This document shows positions 5,652 through 7,556 of a stretch of DNA of 7,556 nucleotides, piece by piece (the first letter of the stretch is position 1; each line of letters begins with the position of its first letter). The notes below the pieces were generated by a model, which worked only from the letters and a program-made list of their open reading frames with translations, was not told where the DNA came from and searched no databases. The translations under genes and the position numbers were made by a program. Origin of the DNA: Methanobacteriaceae archaeon UBA349. GTDB taxonomy: Archaea > Methanobacteriota > Methanobacteria > Methanobacteriales > Methanobacteriaceae. The stretch covers positions 1 through 7,556 of the forward strand of contig DAWK01000021.1 of NCBI GenBank assembly GCA_002509745.1. Reading direction: 5' to 3'.

Positions 5652-6039
5652 CTATTTCTTAAGAATTTCCTTTAAATCATCTATTTCTGATTTTATTTCT
5701 CTCATCTGATTGTCCATATCATCTAATTTTTTAATTAAATGGCCCATTGTTTCCTGATTTTCTTCTTTTACGGATTCACGTTCTCTTCTGAATTTTTCCA
5801 GTATGGCTGTGGTGGCGGTGGCGGTTAGTATGCTGGAAAATCCTATGGCTGCAAACATGGCCATTAAACCAATTACTCTACCCGTACTGGTATGGGGGAC
5901 TACATCTCCATAGCCCGCAGTAGTAATGGTTTGCATAATAAACCAGAAACTATCGCCGCTATGGAGTGAAAGCATATAAAATAACCAGGAAAAACCATAG
6001 TAATTCGTAAATACGTCTGATTCTTCTTTCTACTTTCAT
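5652..6039 (-). pseudogene. Two-transmembrane K+ channel with coiled-coil tail, split by a +1 frameshift
   Basis: The long frame (5975-5652, 107 codons) encodes a pore helix and the K+ selectivity filter 'TTAGYGD' (18-24), an inner helix (about 33-57) and a charged coiled coil (about 68-107). It lacks the outer helix a potassium channel needs. That helix lies upstream in another frame: ATG at 6039-6037 opens 26 codons, 'MKVERRIRRIYELLWFFLVI' then 'LYAFTP', and ends at TAG (5961-5959), overlapping the long frame. Removing one base near 5961-5965 joins them into a protein of about 128 residues with order TM1, pore, TM2, coiled coil. A TATA-like element AAATATATC (minus strand, + 6064-6072) predicts a start near 6041, supporting 6039 as the original, nearly leaderless start. 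The alternative start at 5975 gives a channel without TM1 and has a poor ribosome-binding site. The break may be a mutation, a sequencing error or, less likely, recoding at CCA-TAG. Confidence 0.75.
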
Positions 6040-6222
6040 AGATATATTATTAAAGATTTTTTAGATATATTTCTTTTCTTTTTTAAAATCAATCATTTTT
6101 TTTATTAAGAAGTGTATTTTTTGATAACTTTATTTTAACTATCCTAGGTTTAAATGTTATAAAATTATATAACGAAATATTTAAATATTTAAAAGTTAAA
6201 AGTTTAATTTAAAAATATATAA
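6040..6222. promoter_or_regulatory. Divergent promoter region of the channel and the small secreted protein
   Basis: About 180 very AT-rich bases. For the minus strand, AAATATATC (6064-6072) sits about 26 bp before the channel ATG at 6039. For the plus strand, TTATATAA (6165-6172) would start transcription near 6194, leaving a ~40 base leader before the ATG at 6235; AATATATAA (6213-6221) is too close to the start to serve. No operator-like dyad was found. Confidence 0.45.
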
Positions 6223-6234
6223 GTGAGGCAAAAA

Positions 6235-6657
6235 ATGCAAAAAAAACTAATATATTTATTATTAGCATTTATGTTGTGTGCATCTTTTTTAGCAATGCAA
6301 CCTGCAGCTGCAACTACACAAGATAAAATTAAAACCATGATTATAATAGATCATGAGTATTACACACACAATTTTGGTATTAGTTGGTGGTTAGCTACAG
6401 AAACATATCTTATTGATGTAAACAAGGGAAGTCATCTAAATCATCAAGTTTTACGCTATGAATTGTATAATCCTGAAGGAGTTCTTTGTGAAGTTCAAAA
6501 ACATAAAACTGATGAATTATGGTATGAAGATGATGTATGTGCTGAAGCACTATTTGAGGGTGATTTTCCAGGCGAATATTGGGCTTTAAAAGTATTTTAT
6601 GACGGAAATGATATATATGAACCTTGTCAGAAGACTTTTAGGTTTTCAACCTCGTAA
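6235..6657 (+). CDS. Small secreted protein of unknown function, probably beta-sandwich
   Basis: The product is 140 residues. A signal peptide is clear: Q2-K3-K4, a hydrophobic core at 5-21, and 'QPAAA' with likely cleavage after A26. The mature part (27-140) alternates hydrophobic and polar residues as in a beta-sandwich: 'TMIIIDHEYY', 'ISWWLATETYLIDV', 'LRYELYNPEG', 'GEYWALKVFYDG'. It has three cysteines (85, 102, 131), two of which could form a disulphide. The pattern 'YELYNPEG...C...FPGEYWALKVFYDGND' resembles Ig-like modules of secreted archaeal proteins, but I cannot name a family. The start is ATG 6235 rather than GTG 6223, because GTGAGG (6223-6228) is the ribosome-binding site, six bases ahead, and the signal peptide then begins normally. 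There is no membrane anchor, so it is probably released or held at the surface by partners. It is unrelated in pattern to the Ig-like protein at 607. Confidence 0.75.
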   Translation: MQKKLIYLLLAFMLCASFLAMQPAAATTQDKIKTMIIIDHEYYTHNFGISWWLATETYLIDVNKGSHLNHQVLRYELYNPEGVLCEVQKHKTDELWYEDDVCAEALFEGDFPGEYWALKVFYDGNDIYEPCQKTFRFSTS

Positions 6658-6762
6658 AAATATAATTATCCGTGGGGCGGATCTGATTAACTCATCCAGA
6701 TCCCTCTAGAAAAAATTTGTAAGTTGGAACTGTCAATTTTGCAATCAATCTTGCAAATTTTT
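6658..6762 (+). terminator. Two hairpins and a T tract after the small secreted protein gene
   Basis: A perfect 7 bp stem GGATCTG/CAGATCC (6679-6685 and 6697-6703, 11-base loop) lies in a locally GC-rich island, without a T tract. A second perfect 7 bp stem TTTGCAA/TTGCAAA (6738-6744 and 6751-6757, 6-base loop) runs straight into TTTTTAT and looks like an intrinsic-type terminator. The first hairpin may be a backup terminator or a 3' end structure. Confidence 0.5.
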
Positions 6763-6858
6763 ATACCAAAAAAATCTGTAAATTAATATTTCTTTAATAT
6801 TTTTAAATTATTAAAATTTTATTTATAAAATAAAAAATTAAGAATAATAAACTTAATT
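6763..6858 (-). terminator. AT-rich spacer with the terminator of the small winged-helix gene
   Basis: On the minus strand, directly after the stop codon, a perfect 7 bp stem AATTAAG/CTTAATT (6858-6852 and 6842-6836) with a nine-base loop is followed by TTTTATTTTAT, giving a convincing terminator. The rest (6763-6830) is almost pure A/T with no gene visible. Confidence 0.55.
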
Positions 6859-7038
6859 CTATTTATTCAAGGCCCAGTAGCATCTTTTAGGGGAGATAAT
6901 GGTCTCGTCTTTCTTGAGTTCTTTCATTATTTTATCAACTTCTTTTTTCTCTACACCAGAGAGGGCACTGACTTTAGTGGCGTTTAAAGGTTCTTCAGAT
7001 TCTTTGAATGCTTTTATAACTTTTTCCTTATTATCCAT
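6859..7038 (-). CDS. Small winged-helix DNA-binding protein (59 residues)
   Basis: The frame runs from ATG at 7038-7036 to TAG at 6861-6859. It starts 'MDNKEKVIKAFKESEEPLNA' and ends 'SPKRCYWALNK'. The layout is a single compact winged helix: helix 1 (3-13), 'EEPLNATKVSALSGV' (15-29) for helix 2 and the turn, the recognition helix 'EKKEVDKIMKELKKD' (30-44), and the wing 'TIISPKRCYWAL' (46-57). Short stand-alone proteins ending in SPKRCY-aromatic are familiar from Methanobacteriales and are thought to be regulators. The start is firmly set by AGGTGAT (minus strand, 7050-7044) with a five-base spacer. A TATA-like stretch TTTATATTAA (minus, about 7094-7085) would give a leader of about 26 bases, and a hairpin terminator follows the stop. 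It is a one-gene unit; its targets are unknown. The plus-strand frame over the same bases (6899-7087) is only its shadow. Confidence 0.8.
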   Translation of the reverse strand: MDNKEKVIKAFKESEEPLNATKVSALSGVEKKEVDKIMKELKKDETIISPKRCYWALNK

Positions 7039-7075
7039 CGGTTATCACCTGTTAATTCTCTTAAAACTTATATTA

Positions 7076-7160
7076 TTTTTAGATTAATATAAATTAAATA
7101 GTGGATATTCTTAATTTTTTATATTAATATAAATTTATAAGTGAATTTTTAGATTAATAA
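7076..7160. repeat. Three phased AT-rich repeats TTTTTA(G/T)ATTAATA
   Basis: Copies begin at 7076, 7116 and 7146. The first two agree over 20 bases with one mismatch; the third matches the first over its first 14 bases. Spacings of 40 and 30 bp are near multiples of the helical repeat. They lie upstream of the small winged-helix gene (minus strand), and the first copy includes its TATA-like element. They may be binding sites or simply bent AT-rich DNA. Confidence 0.4.
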
Positions 7161-7245
7161 AAGTCAAAGGTGATAGGGGGCCAAGCATCACTATTATGAT
7201 TAATTGTATAACAATATTTTTCCACTACTTCATACATACTCCAAT
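7161..7245 (+). promoter_or_regulatory. Relic promoter of the decayed antiporter copy
   Basis: TGTATAA (7205-7211) sits 41 bases before ATG 7246, matching the intact gene, and the bases between resemble that gene's leader (CATAC...CCAATA...TGG-GATAAA in both). A GGTGATAGGGGG stretch (7169-7180) looks like a ribosome-binding site, but the ATG at 7197 opens only 19 codons and was not called. Confidence 0.4.
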
Positions 7246-7556
7246 ATGGAGATAAAAAAAATGTTGGACGTATTATTCTTTCTTATAATGGTTTTTATAA
7301 TAGCTTTAATCTAGGGTAAGATAAATAAATTACCGGTAAAGGCCCAATGATTATCACCTTTGCCGGCCTATTGATCGGATTTTTTTTAACGGGAATCATG
7401 GATGTGCGCCAAGCCCCTATATCCAACATAGTACTAATCATTGCCGAGGTGGCTCTGGTACTGGTACTATTCTCAGATGCGTCCCGGGTCAAATTAGGGT
7501 CTCTAAAATCAAATATTCTCAATATGTTTATTCACTATAGGATTAATCTCCACCAT
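7246..7556 (+). pseudogene. Decayed second copy of the CPA1 (NhaP-like) Na+/H+ antiporter, cut by window end
   Basis: The translation aligns with the first ~100 residues of the intact antiporter at 1523-2740; by eye about 60 of 87 aligned residues are identical. Conserved blocks include 'IVLIIAEVALVLVLF-DAS' and 'VKLG-LKSN'. The reading frame is broken three times. TAG at 7312-7314 replaces a serine codon (TCT in the intact copy). One base is missing near 7346-7347, shifting the frame just before 'MIITFAGLLIGFFLTG'. About two bases are missing near 7524-7528, after which 'LFTIGLIST' continues in a third frame. The start region remains good: GGAGAT (7248-7253) before ATG 7261, with another in-frame ATG at 7246, and a TGTATAA element at 7205-7211 as in the intact gene. 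Whether the rest of the gene survives lies beyond the window. No functional product is expected from this 5' part. Confidence 0.85.

Noticed and set aside
6223..6234. GTG 6223 as the start of the small secreted protein
   Set aside because: These bases (GTGAGG) form the ribosome-binding site for ATG 6235, where a normal signal peptide begins.
6899..7087. Plus-strand frame of 62 codons
   Set aside because: It is the shadow of the minus-strand 59-residue winged-helix gene, which has a strong ribosome-binding site and a family-like sequence.
7295..7522. Minus-strand frame of 75 codons
   Set aside because: It resembles the antisense shadow seen opposite the intact antiporter and overlaps the decayed antiporter copy.
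1..7556. tRNA or box C/D RNA genes
   Set aside because: No cloverleaf-like sequence and no properly spaced C (RTGATGA) and D (CTGA) boxes were found by eye.

Overview
The window looks like chromosomal DNA from a methanogenic archaeon of the Methanobacterium type. The evidence is indirect. The DNA is AT-rich. Several genes are preceded by archaeal TATA elements at distances that give short leaders. Ribosome-binding sites are of the GGTGAT/AGGTGAT class. The protein families also fit: a secreted Big_5-type Ig-like protein, a short '...SPKRCYW...' winged-helix protein and a NhaP-type antiporter. No rRNA, tRNA, CRISPR array, insertion sequence or integrase was seen.

Layout on the left: a RelE/ParE-type toxin gene (6-293, +), whose antitoxin would lie off the left edge. 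Next is a ~310 bp AT-rich gap with two phased palindromes. Then come a secreted Ig-like surface protein (607-1350, +) and a complete CPA1 Na+/H+ antiporter (1523-2740, +). The antiporter converges on a minus-strand pair: a membrane isoprenylcysteine methyltransferase/PEMT-like protein (2788-3405) and a TetR-family repressor (3501-4133).

Centre: the TetR gene is divergent from an orphan minimal nucleotidyltransferase gene (4454-4867, +). That gene is followed by an unrecognised 223-residue protein with a possible C-terminal winged helix (4911-5582, +). The TetR/nucleotidyltransferase intergenic region holds two exact and two near-exact copies of TGAC-N5-GTCA, placed on the TATA box/start region of the TetR gene and just upstream of the nucleotidyltransferase TATA box. 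This suggests one repressor controlling both directions. An additional 10 bp inverted repeat brackets the nucleotidyltransferase TATA box.

Right side: a small K+ channel gene (5652-6039, -) is split by a one-base frameshift between its first transmembrane helix and the pore. A small secreted protein (6235-6657, +) follows, then hairpins, then a 59-codon winged-helix gene (6859-7038, -). The window ends inside a decayed second copy of the antiporter (7246 onward, +), with an in-frame amber codon and two frameshifts; part of its promoter still resembles that of the intact copy.

The main points of interest are the shared TetR operator array, the nucleotidyltransferase without a HEPN partner but with a novel neighbour, the frameshifted channel and the intact/decayed antiporter pair. 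No clearly new multi-gene defence or metabolic system could be demonstrated from the sequence alone.
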